This document shows positions 34,952 to 46,465 of a stretch of 64,000 bases of DNA, piece by piece. Numbering within the stretch: the first letter of the stretch is position 1; each line of letters begins with the position of its first letter. The DNA lies in assembly GCA_027627225.1 (NCBI GenBank), contig JAPFQT010000151.1, positions 471,828-535,827 of the forward strand, written 5' to 3'. The stretch is from Congeria kusceri (Eukaryota > Mollusca > Bivalvia > Myida > Dreissenidae). The notes under the pieces were generated by a model that saw nothing but the letters and a program-made list of their open reading frames with translations, ran no database searches and was not told the origin of the DNA. The position numbers and the translations under genes are program-made.

Positions 34952-35037
34952 TGGGGGAGGCGGGCAAACCCAGAGAATTTGACTGTCGGGAATTGCTTTC
35001 AGTCTAAATTCCCGTATATGCCCGCCGCTCCCCCCTG
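34952..35037. repeat. Short foldback with GGGGGAGGCGGGCA arms
   Basis: Left arm GGGGGAGGCGGGCA, right arm TGCCCGCCGCTCCCCCC, about 86 bp in total. Inner words ATTTGACTGTCGGGAATT and AATTCCCG extend the inverted relation. Confidence 0.6.
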
Positions 35038-35120
35038 GGGAAAAATATTGATAGGTGCATTAAGTTTATACAATTGATTTACCGGTAGAGATATATTTGA
35101 CAAATATATCAAAGATAAAA

Positions 35121-35434
35121 TAAGAGGGCCAAATGGCCCCGGGTCGCTCACTTGAGTTGACTGAAACACAATAGGTCGTAAAAGGTTAATAGCGTATTCA
35201 GAGATGTGACCACTGACAGCAATGTTTTTAGTGAATCAAAACATTTGAAGGAATTTAATAAATGGTAGAAATATTTATGTAGAATTATCTCAGAATCCAG
35301 CAAGCCGTTTCAGATAAGAACATTTTCAAAATGAATGTCAACCAAGGAACATTTGTGCAAATTTATTTTGAAAATTTAGACGCGTTAACCGGGGCGAGTA
35401 GGAAAGCTCACCAACTCTTCAAATATTCGAGCTA
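35121..35434 (+). mobile_element. HINE/pearl-like element with mixed ends
   Basis: The 5' end is family 2 (AAGAGGGCC...GGGTCGCTCACTTGAG). The 3' end (GGAAAGCTCACC, then TTCAAATATTCGAGCTA) resembles family 1 termini such as the one at 47951-47977. No GAC microsatellite is obvious. It looks recombinant. Confidence 0.5.
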
Positions 35435-35526
35435 TTATCAGTGCTCCGGATATGCTTTTGGACTTTGTGTAAATGTACGCTTACCTCTGCAAATTTGGGA
35501 GTAAATGTACACTCTCTAGAATTGGG

Positions 35527-35553
35527 GTGGTGGGGTGGGGGGGGGGGGGGGGG
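35527..35553 (+). repeat. G-run
   Basis: GGTGGTGGGGTG followed by about 19 consecutive G. It could form G-quadruplexes; the exact length is prone to assembly error. Confidence 0.8.
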
Positions 35554-35613
35554 TAAATGTACACTCTATGAAGGATTAGCGGGGTTAAATTTGCATCCAA
35601 TAATACATTACGA

Positions 35614-36385
35614 TACTACTACTACTACTACTACTGCTACTACTTATACTACTACCTTCTACTACTACTACTACTACTGCTACTGGTACTACTACTGCTA
35701 CTACTACTACTACTACTGCTACTGGTACTACTACTGCTACTACTACTACTACTACTGCTACTGGTACTACTACTACTACTGCTACTGCTACTGCTACTGG
35801 TACTACTACTACTACTGGTACTGGTACTACTACTGGTACTGGTACTGTTACTGCTACTGCTACTGCTACTACTACTACTACTACTGGTACTGGTACTGGT
35901 ACTACTACTACTACTGGTACTGGTACTGGTACTACTACTACTACTGGTACTGGTACTGGTACTGGTACTGGTACTGGTACTGGTACTACTACTACTACTG
36001 GTACTGGTACTGGTACTACTACTACTACTGGTACTGCTACTGGTACTGGTACTGGTACTGGTACTACTACTACTACTGGTACTGGTACTGGTACTACTAC
36101 TACTACTGGTACTGCTACTGGTACTGGTACTGGTACTACTACTACTACTACTACTACTACTGGTACTGGTACTGGTACTGGTACTACTACTACTACTACT
36201 ACTACTACTGGTACTGGTACTGGTACTACTACTACTACTGGTACTGGTACTGGTACTACTACTACTACTGGTACTGGTACTGGTACTGGTACTGGTACTG
36301 GTACTGGTACTGGTACTGCTACTGCTACTGCTACTACTACTACTACTACTACTATTACTACTAGTAATAATAATAATAATAATAA
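35614..36385 (+). repeat. Long ACT / GGTACT composite microsatellite
   Basis: About 770 bp of ACT triplets alternating with GGTACT and GCTACT hexamers, ending in (AAT)n. Blocks of (ACT)n and (GGTACT)n alternate in a higher-order pattern. Frames of 270-307 codons open on both strands and encode only Tyr/Trp/Cys, Val/Pro/Ala or Ser/Thr strings; they are compositional, not genes. Confidence 0.95.
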
Positions 36386-37074
36386 CAGCAACACCATTTG
36401 AATACCATAATGTTACAATTGAGAATTCAGAACATTTTAAGACTGTTGTTGCTGGAAATAACAACTGAACATTGAGGTAGGCATGCCTGTCCATATTTTC
36501 TTTTTTTTTCTTTCAGAGCGAACATCGGAAAACATTGTGCGTAAATGGACACCCAATCCTATTGTTCTGTGCGTATTTTCAAATTTTCTGTGAGTAATTT
36601 ACGCGTGTACGCGCCTTATCTGGGACTCTGGTCTAAAACAACAATCATATAACTGTTTATTAAAGATGTTGTTTAAGAAAGATACATTCTTAGTAGCGAA
36701 TATTACAGAAATAAATGATTTAATAAACGCATTTTTCTATGCTGAACTAAATTTTACCCGTAACATACATAAAATACAAATTAATTTTCATAAGCCAAAT
36801 TAATTTATGTTGGTAAAATATTATTTTACTCAATCAATATTTTAATTAATTTTTTATTCGCTGTTAAAACAATACGACTATATAATTGTATACAAATCTG
36901 AACTTCAAATGAATTTAAATTGTTTTGAAAGCATTAACACTAAATAGTACAATCAGGTCGTGTAGGCTAAGGGAAGCAACTGCTGCTAGGAATTCACCAC
37001 GAAGTAACATCGAGTTGTCTTCCGTGCTATTTCGCCAACACAATATTAAAGTAAAGAGCCGTATTATAATATTA
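36386..37074. other. Intergenic, no gene recognised
   Basis: AT-rich. GGGAAGCAACTGCTGC (36970-36985) and GTTGTCTTCCGTGC (37014-37027) form a weak inverted pair similar to 48338-48405. Nothing else is seen. Confidence 0.35.
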
Positions 37075-37238
37075 TAATACCTGAATTGTTTTTATTTTTA
37101 TGATATTTTATTATTTTCCATAATTTGCTTAACTGTTCAATTATGAGTTAGTTGCTAGCAGGCATTACTTTTATTCAGTTAAACAAAGTGCAACGTTTTA
37201 TCGAAAACGCATCGGGTAATACGATGAAGTCGTAGGAA

Positions 37239-37595
37239 TTAAAGGAACAGTTTCACAGTTTTTGGTTTTGATAAATAGTTATCAAAAACTGACTTTTGTT
37301 TGTCCTATAATATATTTATTGTTCATAATTCACCATGTGGAAAGCACATTGATCGTGCAAAGTTAAACGTTTGACGAATATTTGTTATTTTTTGAGGAGA
37401 ATTTGCTACCTGGTAGACATACCCTAGTAATTTTTTGCACAAAAAGGCAGAACAAATATCAAAATAATTATGTTTTGCAACCAAAACAGAATAGCAGACA
37501 AACGTTTTGATACGCACATTCTACAAAATTCTGTTTTGAAATTCCCTTTTTGGAGAATTATTGTCCAACCCTAAACTACGAAACTGTCCCTTTAA
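37239..37595. mobile_element. MITE with TTAAAGGAACAGTTTC ends
   Basis: Left TTAAAGGAACAGTTTCAC, right GAAACTGTCCCTTTAA. The interior words GCTACCTGGTAGACATA and AAATAATTATG(T/C)TTT are shared with the copy at 54105-54445. TTAA at both ends might be part of the terminus or a target duplication. Confidence 0.65.
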
Positions 37596-38018
37596 ATCGA
37601 TATATACGAATTAATTAATCGTGACAGTAAACGACATAACATGAATTATCAAAACGAGTTGTTAATGTCATTTTAAACTATCATGTGACATACATTTGGT
37701 GAATGTGTATTTGTTGTTGTTTGTCTGCGAAATCTGACTGATTAAAAACTCCAGCAAATCCAACCCCAAATAAAAACTGTATGAACTGCAATAACCTATG
37801 CTTAGGCATTATTGCCTACATGTATTGAATATGGACACTATTAAACAACAGCCCCAATGCAGTTGACTCACAGATCATAAGAGGTACGTATATGTGTATA
37901 TTAATTGTAGTAGTACAGTGTTTGTTCTTCCATACTCGAACGGAACATTTTACTTCACTATAAACTGCTGACATTACAATTTGGCACACAAACTTTTTGC
38001 GACATAAAGTAAAGACAA

Positions 38019-39703
38019 GAGGGCCACGATGGTCCTAGGTCGCTCACGTGAGTTTAAGGCAACCCAGTTTTGACCCCAGGGGCATCATTTGAATAATCTT
38101 TGTTGAAGACTGGTATGCAATGTTACATACCAAATATGAAACCACTGGGCCTTGCGGATTCACAGGAGAAGATTCTTGAAGTAATTTTGCTAGTGAAGTC
38201 TATACAAAAAATGTGACCCCCGGGGAGTGGCCAGTTTTGACCCCAGGGCATCATTTGAACAATCTTTGTAGAAGACCCCTATACAATGTTACCAACTACA
38301 TAACAAACCTCTGGGCCCCTGCGGTTTCAGAGAAGAAAATGTTCAAAGTCATTTAGCTATTTAAGTCTATATAAACAATGTGACCCCCGGGGCGTAGCCA
38401 GTTTTTACCCCAATGGCATTATTTGAACAATCTTTGTAGAGGACCACTATGCAATGTTACATACCAAATATGAGACGATTTTTGCAGTAATTTTGCTATT
38501 TAAGTCTATATAATCCATGTGACCCCGGGGCGTGGATAGTTTTGACCCCAGGGGTATCATTTGAACAATTTTTGTAGAGGACCCCTTTACAATGTTACCA
38601 TCCAAATACCAAACCTCTCGACCTTGCGGTTTCGGAGAAGACATTTAGCTATTTAAGTCTATAGAAACAATGTGACCCCTGGGGCGTGGCCAGTTTTGAC
38701 CCCAGGGGCATCATTTGAACAATCTTTGTAGAGGACGCATATATAATGTTAACAACCAAATACCAAACCTCTCGGCCTTGCGGTTTCGGAGAAGATTTTC
38801 AAAGTCATTTAGTTATTTAAGTCTATATAAACCATGTGGCCACCGGGGTGTTGCCAGTTTAACCCCAGGGTCATCATTGGAACAATTTTTGTAGAGGGCC
38901 ACTATGCAATGTTACATACCAAATATGATACCTCTGGGCCTTGCGGTTTCAGACGAGAAGATTTTTAAAGTAATTTTGCTATTTAAGTCAGTATAAACAA
39001 TGTGACCCCCGAGGCGTGGCCAGTTTTGACCCCACGAGCATCATTTGAACAATCTTTGTAGAGGACCACTAGACAATGCCACATACCAAGTATGAAACCA
39101 CTGGGCCTTGCGGTTTCAGAGAAGATTTTTGAAGTAATTTTGCTGTTTAGGTCTATATTAAGAATGTGACCCCCAGGGCGTGGCCAGTTTTGACCCCAGG
39201 GGCATCATTTGAACAATCTTTGTATAGGACCACTATACAATGTTACCAACCAAATACCAAACCTCTAGGCCCTGCGGTATCAGAGGAGAAGATTTAAAAA
39301 GTCATTTTGCTATTTAAGTCTATACAAACCCTGTGACCCCTGGGGCGTGGTAAATTTTGACCCCAGGGGCATCATTTGAACAATCTTTGTAAAGAACCAC
39401 TAGAGGATGCCAAATAAAAAATATGAAAGCTCTCAGCTATGCAGTTTAAGAGAAGAAGATTTTTAAAGTTTTCACTTTTGAAATCTATTTTTAGCTCTGG
39501 TGACCTACGTATGCAGCGGACCGAAACGATTTGAACAATTTTGAAAGAGGGTCACCCAATGACTATTCCTGTGAAGTTTGGTGAAAATCTGCCCAGCGGT
39601 TTAGGAGATGTTGTTTGAATGATAATGTTGACGCACGACGCACGACGGACAAAAGGTGATCACAAAAGCGCACCACGAGCACGCTGTGCTCAGGTGAGCT
39701 AAA
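38019..39703 (+). mobile_element. HINE/pearl-like family 2, complete copy
   Basis: 5' ACAAGAGGGCCACGATGG, subterminal TCGCTCACGTGAG. It has eight to nine cores of about 160 bp (CAGTTTTGACCCCAGGGG, ATCATTTGAACAATCTTTG, GGCCTTGCGGTTTCAG), then GACGCACGACGCACGACGG and the terminal CTCAGGTGAGCTA. The empty site at 22880-22895 (AAGGAAAAAGTGTTAATT) shows a clean insertion before an A-run with no obvious target duplication. Confidence 0.75.
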
Positions 39704-39993
39704 AAGTGTTAATGATGTGCACGATTTTAGATACAACACTTCATTAATGTTAACGAATCGTCATATATACATATAACGGCAAAGCACAAGAGGTGCGTGC
39801 GAAAAATACGCGTACAACACAAATATAATAAAATCCCCGTATTCGTTTAACTGTTTTCATATTCTCGTCGATATACTGTTCCTTTAAATTACACACGCAC
39901 GAAATATCGTTGCATTTGAACAACAATAAATAACTCTATCGAATCAACATGCGTACATGGTTTAACAGCAGCGGGACAAGTCGCGTCAATATA

Positions 39994-40267
39994 ACCGTCT
40001 CCGTAGCCTAGTGATTAGGGCGTTCGCATACGGAGCGGGAGGTTGAAGGTTCGAGTCTCGCCCAGGGCTTGTTCTGATATGGCCGGTTGTCTACCCAGCA
40101 GCCTGTTAAATCGAATGGTACCGATTGCCTTTCTGCCAAGCGCCCGGCATATAGGATAGAAATTGGGTGTAAAGGTGTTTATCAGTAACGGTGTCTCATA
40201 AGTCAAAACTGGATGGCCCTTAATCGCTAGATGTGATACAGTAATGAAAACACTTTACTTTACTTTA
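39994..40267 (+). mobile_element. tRNA-Arg(ACG)-like SINE
   Basis: The tRNA-like head at 39994-40066 has box A (TAGCCTAGTGATT, from 40004) and box B (GGTTCGAGTCT, 40048-40058). A foldable anticodon arm TTCGC/GCGGG encloses the loop ATACGGA, with anticodon ACG at 40030-40032. A 190-bp body follows and ends in (ACTTT)n at 40252-40267. The paralogous locus near 23200 (CAATATAGACTTCG) lacks it. RNA polymerase III transcription is inferred from the boxes. Confidence 0.7.
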
Positions 40268-40310
40268 TAGACGTCAACATAACAGGAAACATGCGCACCA
40301 TGACAGTTTA

Positions 40311-41641
40311 TCCAACCAGGCGACACAACAGCGTAAGACACCCAGGCGACACAACAGCGTAATACAATCAGGCGACACAACAACATAACACAACTAGGCG
40401 ACAAAACAGCGTAACACAACCAGGCGACACAACAGCGTAAGAAAACCAGGCGAAACAACAGCGTAAGACAACCAGGCGACACAACGACGTAACACAACCA
40501 GGCAACACAACAGCGTAAAACAATCAGGCGACACAACAGCGTAACGCAACCAGGCGACACAACAGCGTAAAACAATCAGGCGACACAACAGCGTAAAACA
40601 ACCAAGAGACACAACAGCGTAACATAACCCAGCGACACAACAGCGTAACACAACCAAGCGACACAATAGCGTAACACAGCCTGGCGGCACAACAGCGTAA
40701 ACCAACCAGGCGACACACCAGCGTAACACAACCAGGCGACACAACAGCGTAACATAACCAGGCAACACAACGACGGAACACAACCAGGCGACACAACGAC
40801 GTTACACAACCAATCGATACAACAACGTAAAACAACCAAGCGAGACAACAGCGTAACACAACAAAGCGACACAACAGCGTAAAACAACCAAGCGACACAA
40901 CAGCGTTGCACAACAAGGCGACAAAACGACGTAACACAACAAGGCGACACAACGACGTAACTCAACCAGGCGACACAACAGCATAACACAACCAAGCGAC
41001 ACAACAATGATAACCAACCAGGCGACACAACAACGGAACACAACCAAGCGTCACAACGACGGAACACAGCCAAGCGACACAACGATTGGACTCAAACAAG
41101 AGACATAACGACGGAACTCAACCAAGAGACAAACGGCCGGACACAACCAAACGACACGACGATGGGTCTCAACCAAGAGACACAACGACAGAACTCAACT
41201 AAGAGAAACAACGACACAACGACGGAACTCAACCAAATGACAAAACGACGGAAAACAACCAAGCGACACAAAGGCTGGACACAACAAAGCGACACAAGGG
41301 CCGGACACAACCAAGCGACACAACGACGGAATTCAACGAAGAGACACAACGACAGAAGTCAACAAGGCGTCACAACAACGGGATACATCCACGCGACACA
41401 ACGATAGAACACAACCAAGCGAAACAACGACGGAACTCAACCAAGCGAAACAACGACGGAATACAACAAAGCAACACAACGACGGAAGTCAACCAAGCGT
41501 CACACAAACCGAATACATCCAAGCGTCACAACGACGGAACTCAACCAAGCGACACAACAATGGAACACAATCAGGCGAACACAACGACGGAACACAGCCA
41601 AGCGACACGACGACGGCCGGACACAATTATGCGACATAACG
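40311..41641 (+). repeat. 26-bp minisatellite, array D
   Basis: About 51 copies. The first two thirds use ACACAACCAGGCG plus ACACAACAGCGTA; the last third shifts to CAACCAAGCG plus ACACAACGACGGA. This internal gradient suggests two homogenisation domains. A plus-strand frame (41162-41407) and minus-strand frames of up to 168 codons are compositional. Confidence 0.92.
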
Positions 41642-41719
41642 TTTAATGAACCTAGCTTGTGCACATTTTGAGTTATCGAAGGATCAAGGCTTTCACTGAC
41701 AGACGGACGGACGGTCCAC

Positions 41720-42145
41720 TATGACTTTAGATTGTTTTTACAATGCTCACTTTCTTCGTTGAATGTTACAACATCAAAATCATACACGAAATAAAGTTGC
41801 AGCATGATAGTTCTATGTGCTCAATTACCATAACTTTTGTTCCAACATCATCATGTCGCAGTGATGTAATTTATGTGATATCCGCCTTTCGATCGGAAGA
41901 TCGTGAGTTTGATTCCTACTCCGGGAGCCTTCGAATTATCTTACTTAAAACTCAACGCGTAGTGGTTCTTCCCAGGAAACGGACTTGAAAGTGTCTCAAA
42001 AAGCATTTGAATTTCGACACTCGATCTTTAATATCTAAATGTAATTTTAAACTAAACTTGACATTCCATCATGACATTAAATTGTGTTTGTACAATGCTG
42101 ACTTTCTTTGTGAATGTTTTTCCAATTAAAATCAGCATAGGAGAA
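41720..42145 (+). repeat. SINE-like insertion flanked by a 75-bp direct repeat
   Basis: 41720-41795 and 42064-42145 are direct imperfect copies (CTTTAGATTGTTTTTACAATGC / CATTAAATTGTGTTTGTACAATGC). Between them 41850-42000 looks tRNA-derived, with a box B-like GAGTTTGATTCC at 41905-41916 and a GTTCTTCCCAGGAAACGGAC tail related to 63760-63790. Confidence 0.4.
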
Positions 42146-42472
42146 AACAGTAGAGTAACTCTTGTTGTCGTACAAATACTTGTGTTGCCAAAGCAACCAC
42201 AATTTAGTAAGACGTAAAAGGAAAACAATGTGTATTATCACCTCATTGCTCACTCATTAAGCACATCAAGTTATTGCAGGATCTACATTTTCTCGGAGAA
42301 AGAGACAGTTATTACTTCTGGGGCCATATTCCAGAGAAACACCTTAAGTAGAATCCTATCCTTATATCACCATTTTTCATTAATTCCACGAAATTGGCTT
42401 AGTATGTATTAATTTTCAACTTATTATAAATTATTGTTTACACAACTGTAAATTTAAAATGCTGTAAATAAA

Positions 42473-43070
42473 ACAAGAGCTGTTTGTACAAAAGTAATGC
42501 CCCCTCTAGGTTAAAATGGCTAAGAAGGCTAATATAGATAATGAAGGGCCATAACTCCACAGTTACTTCGACGATTTGGTTAATTATCTAATTTTACGGA
42601 GATAATACGCCTACAAAGATTTTAACGAAGTTTGGTGAAGATCGGCTATGAACTGTCGGAATTAGAGAATATAAACGGCTAAAAAGGCCAATTTTAGATC
42701 ATTCAATGACCATAACTCCGCAATTCCAGGGCCGATTTGGCTGATTATTGAACTTGATCAGATATTATTATAACAAACACTTTCATGAAGTTTGGTTAAG
42801 ATCGAATGAAAGCTGTTGGACTTCGAAAGCCGAAACGACTAAAAAGGCCAATTTCAGATAATTCAAGGACAATAACTCCAAAATTTCTGTGGCAATTTGG
42901 CCGATAATTGAACATGACCTACCGTAGACCGTATATATTATTATTAGGGATGTCAACGAATAATGGAATATTCGAATATTCGAATACGTGACCGAATACT
43001 CGAATATTAAATACCGACAGACAGACCGACAGACATTAGCAAGCCATCTTCGAAGGATGGGGGGGGGTCA
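42473..43070 (+). mobile_element. HINE/pearl-like family 3, with internal insert
   Basis: 5' ACAAGAGCTGTTTGTACA, three cores containing CATAACTCCACA and GATTTGG(T/C)T(A/G)ATTAT, then a GACAGACAGACC microsatellite and a CCATCTTCGAAGGATGG hairpin. An unrelated stretch at about 42920-43010 (GGATGTCAACGAATAATGG, then repeated ATTCGAATATTCG) appears inserted before the microsatellite. Confidence 0.65.
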
Positions 43071-43227
43071 TAATAATAGCTTTCAATAATTGGAACTAAA
43101 TATTTTTAAGTAAACTTAAAATGTTTCTGGAATAGGGCTACATATTCCCTTTATACAATGTTGCTAAGATAAGTATGTCTCATGATCTGTACAATAGTAT
43201 CGGATTGGTAATAAATTAAAATTATTA

Positions 43228-43238
43228 TTATCATTACG

Positions 43239-43277
<39 letters not shown>
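43228..43277 (+). repeat. (ATT)n microsatellite
   Basis: About 15 ATT triplets with one interruption. Confidence 0.9.
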
Positions 43278-43279
<2 letters not shown>

Positions 43280-43309
43280 GAAGATGATACTAAGAAATTG
43301 TTAAACTAA

Positions 43310-43530
43310 TATTATAACACGATAATCGTTAATTTTTCTATAGAAAAAGAACAAAATTATCGTTAATAAACTACCAAATTAACAACGCAAACAGAAGCGT
43401 GGATATTAAACAACACTAGCTAACGCCCTCGTGGTTTAATTCCTACGCATCAGAACTCCAAATCGTTGTTTACTGGCCGAGAAACAACGATAAATCGAAA
43501 AGTATTTCTTAAATCGTTCAGAACGTGTAA
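43310..43530 (-). repeat. FB-A foldback family, short reverse copy
   Basis: ATTATCGTTAATAAACTACC, CTCGTGGTTTAATTCCTACG, CATCAGAACTCCAAATCGTT and ATCGAAAAGTATTTCTTAA occur in reverse family order. Confidence 0.6.
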
Positions 43531-43712
43531 TAGGATTGTCCTGCAACATCATGATATCCTCGTGCACAGTGTACATGTACAGTCATGAAAGTTGCCTGCT
43601 CGATCGATTACAGCAAAGCACGAGGAAATCGTGAAAATCGCGTGTCATACAGAAAAGCTATTTTTAGATTCCGGCAGTTTCTGGTTTAAAATATGATGTC
43701 TACAAAAGACAT

Positions 43713-43963
43713 ATGGGATCGTATTCCAGAAACATCTTAAGTTTACCTTATAGTATTGTCACTTAAGTTTTGATCTTTGTATGTACTTAAAAAACTACAT
43801 GAAATCAAATTAAAGCGAAGTTAATAGTAGTAAATAATTAGTTGGAAAGTAGTGAATTCTAAGCAAGATTTCATGTACATACGGAATAAAATGCTAAAGA
43901 CAAATGATGATCTTTAGGCTTAGGATAAGATTTTACTTAAGGTGTTTCTGAAATATGTACCAT
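43713..43963. mobile_element. MITE with ATTCCAGAAACATCTTAAG ends
   Basis: The left arm (GTATTCCAGAAACATCTTAA) and right arm (TTAAGGTGTTTCTGAAATAT) are inverted over about 29 bp with few mismatches. The inner words ACTTAAG and CATGTA also pair. A single related end (ATATTCCAGAGAAACACCTT) lies at 42328-42347. Confidence 0.6.
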
Positions 43964-44067
43964 GAGGTCATAATTAGATAGATTCCTAAGTAAAAATAAT
44001 CAAAAATAACAATATGAGTTTGAAACACTATGCTTCGGAACATGTGCATGCCGACAAATACATTAAT

Positions 44068-44776
44068 AACAAAAGCTGTTTGTAAAAAAGTTATGCACCT
44101 CTAGGTTAAAATAGCTAAAACGGCTTAATTTAGATAATCAAGGGCCATAACTCCACAGTTACTGGGACGATTTGGTTGATTATCAAACTTAACAGAGATA
44201 ATACACCCACAAAGATTTTCACCAAGTTTGATGAAGATCGGCTATAAACTGTTGGACATAGAGACAGAAACGGCTTAAAAGGCCAGTTTTATATACCGGT
44301 AATTTAAGGGCAATAACTCCACATTTCCTGTGACAATTTGGCTGATTATGGAACTTGACCTAGATATTATTATTGCAAACATTGTCATGAAGTTTGGTGA
44401 AGATTGGATAAAAAAAACTGTTGAACTCAGAGACCGGACACGGCGAAAAAGCCTAATTTTAAATATTCAAGGGCTATAACTCCACAATTCCTGGGGCGAT
44501 TTGGCTGATTATCGCACTTGACCTAGATATTATTATTACAAACATTTTCATGAAGTTTAGTGAAGATCGGATGAAAACTGTTGGACTTAGAGAGCGGAAA
44601 CGGCTAAAAAGCCAATTATAGATAATTCATCGGCCATAACTCCACAATTGATGATTATAGAACAAGACCTAGATATTATGCCCACAAACATTTTCTTGAA
44701 GTTTGATGAAGATCAGATGAAAACTGTTGAACTTAGAGAGCGGAAACGAAGTTGTCTACCGACACACCGACATTAA
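44068..44776 (+). mobile_element. HINE/pearl-like family 3, five-core copy
   Basis: 5' AAAAGCTGTTTGTAAAAAAG, then cores of roughly 130 bp with GGCCATAACTCCACA, TGGCTGATTAT, GAACTTGACCTAGATATTAT and GTTGGACTTAGAGAG(C/A)GG. It ends in CCGACACACCGACATTAAC without the hairpin. 44777-45354 holds nothing recognised. Confidence 0.65.
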
Positions 44777-45354
44777 CTTTTTGTGACAAAATCTTCAAAC
44801 AACGCATTTCTTTGTCAGAAAATCCAGAGGTAACATTTAAGAATAATGGGATTTTTCTGAATTTGCGACTACGACTTGTCATAAATACCAGGCTTATTTG
44901 AATACCGGATTTTAGTATAAATTGTTCTGATAGATTTCCGTAAGTTTGATGATTGTGCTATTACATGTATTATTACAGCTTTAAGTTTATGTTACCACTG
45001 TATTTTATACATTGTACTTTGTTGGCATACATTTCCTCAAACAAGCTATTTCACAATCCCATACTTACTAAAGACTATTCTTGAAATTGTTCTATTATAA
45101 TAACGCTGTTAATGTGAGTAACACTTGGTACCTACCGGTATGCAAATTTAAGCATTCTTTATTCAGGCTAAATGGCATTAGTACTCGGCATATTTGCAAA
45201 CGCATAATTTTTTTCTAGAGACTAAGTCTAATCTTTACTTTTTAGTCTAATATTGGGTTCTTGAATACGGGCCAGGTCGCTTCCAACACTCATTTTAACT
45301 CGAAAAAGCTGTGGCCTCTTTACTGCAAATTAACATCGCAGACGTTGTGTTGGT

Positions 45355-45650
45355 ATTTTTTTATTAAGAAATAATTTTTAATTAATCGTTGTTTATCGGT
45401 CAATAAACAACAATTTGGAGTTCTGATGCAACAAACAGTTGTTTATTGACCGATAAACCACGATAATGCGAAAATTATTCCGATTCTTACATGATTGAAG
45501 ATATATTTTTGAAATTGCAATTGGAACTACTTTTTACTATGCACCGCTCAGTAGCGAGATTACTTTTTGCGTAGTTATTTGGTAGTTTAACAACAATAAT
45601 TTTGTTCTTATCTATAGAAAAATTAGCAATTATCATGTTAGAATTTTTAC
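45355..45650 (+). repeat. FB-A foldback family copy
   Basis: TTAAGAAATAATTTTTAATT opens it, with ATCGTTGTTTATCGGTCAAT, TTTATTGACCGATAAACCAC and the tail TACTATGCACCGCTCAGTAG. The central part between the palindromes is deleted. 45651-46154 holds nothing recognised. Confidence 0.65.
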
Positions 45651-46465
45651 ACAAGCTGGTAGGTGTACATGATCATACGTGTCTACGTTTTCAGATGGAT
45701 TAAAATGATGAAGACTATGTTACGTCTTATGAAATAAGTTAAATGCCGTATTATTGTACAAAATAAAAACACTTGCTGAAAACTCAGAACATTTAAACGA
45801 GCAAGCCGCCAACAGATGGATATAAATGCCTGGAATTAACTGTTATAAAAGCACGTGTCAGTAATTAACAACAATCACAAATTCAATAAAATATGGATTA
45901 TATTTAAATTTGTTCCAAATTAGATTTAAATCTAGTTTATTACTGTCACTGTAAACAATTTCAACCCTTTTAATATAAAACAAATCAACTTGCATTTGTA
46001 GTTACTTCAATCAAATAAATAAATAAAACCTCAAATAAATCAGGCAAGTACAGTTTAAGTGTTCACGGTCTTTGTCCGAATTGCCAGTCCTCCAACAGGT
46101 TATTGAATGTTGAAAAAATAGTTTACTAATAAAATGTAAATTTAAAAATGTAATTTAAAGAGACTTGTTCACAGATTTTTCGCAATTTAAGTAAATGTCA
46201 TTAAATGTCTTAACTGCAAAAAAAACAGCAGCATCTGGAGATATCTAAAACAAATATTATATAAAGAACAAGCGCTGTCAGAGGTCAGCGCGCTCGACTA
46301 TTCGAAGTATTTCAGTTGGTACATATTTTTGAAAGTGGAAAGGACCTACATTTGTTGAAAAACAAAGCTGAGTTATAGCATTTATTTCATCAATTTATTC
46401 CAAGTTTCGAGTGAACACCTTATGTACTTTAGATATTATAAGACTTTGGAACAAAAACTTTAAAT

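Larger units (their letters stand above)
37075..40310 (+). repeat. Dispersed repeat R, fullest copy, with three nested insertions
   Basis: R sequence is at 37075-37238, 37596-38018, 39703-39993 and 40268-40310. It is interrupted by a MITE (37239-37595), a family 2 HINE (38019-39703) and a SINE (39994-40267). The left part matches 11812-12205 and the right part matches 22780-23260. It runs directly into 26-bp array D. Confidence 0.75.

Noticed and set aside
35441..36494. Frames of 270-307 codons over the ACT/GGTACT array on both strands
   Set aside because: Pure microsatellite translation (Tyr/Trp, Val/Pro, Ser/Thr strings) with no flanking domain.
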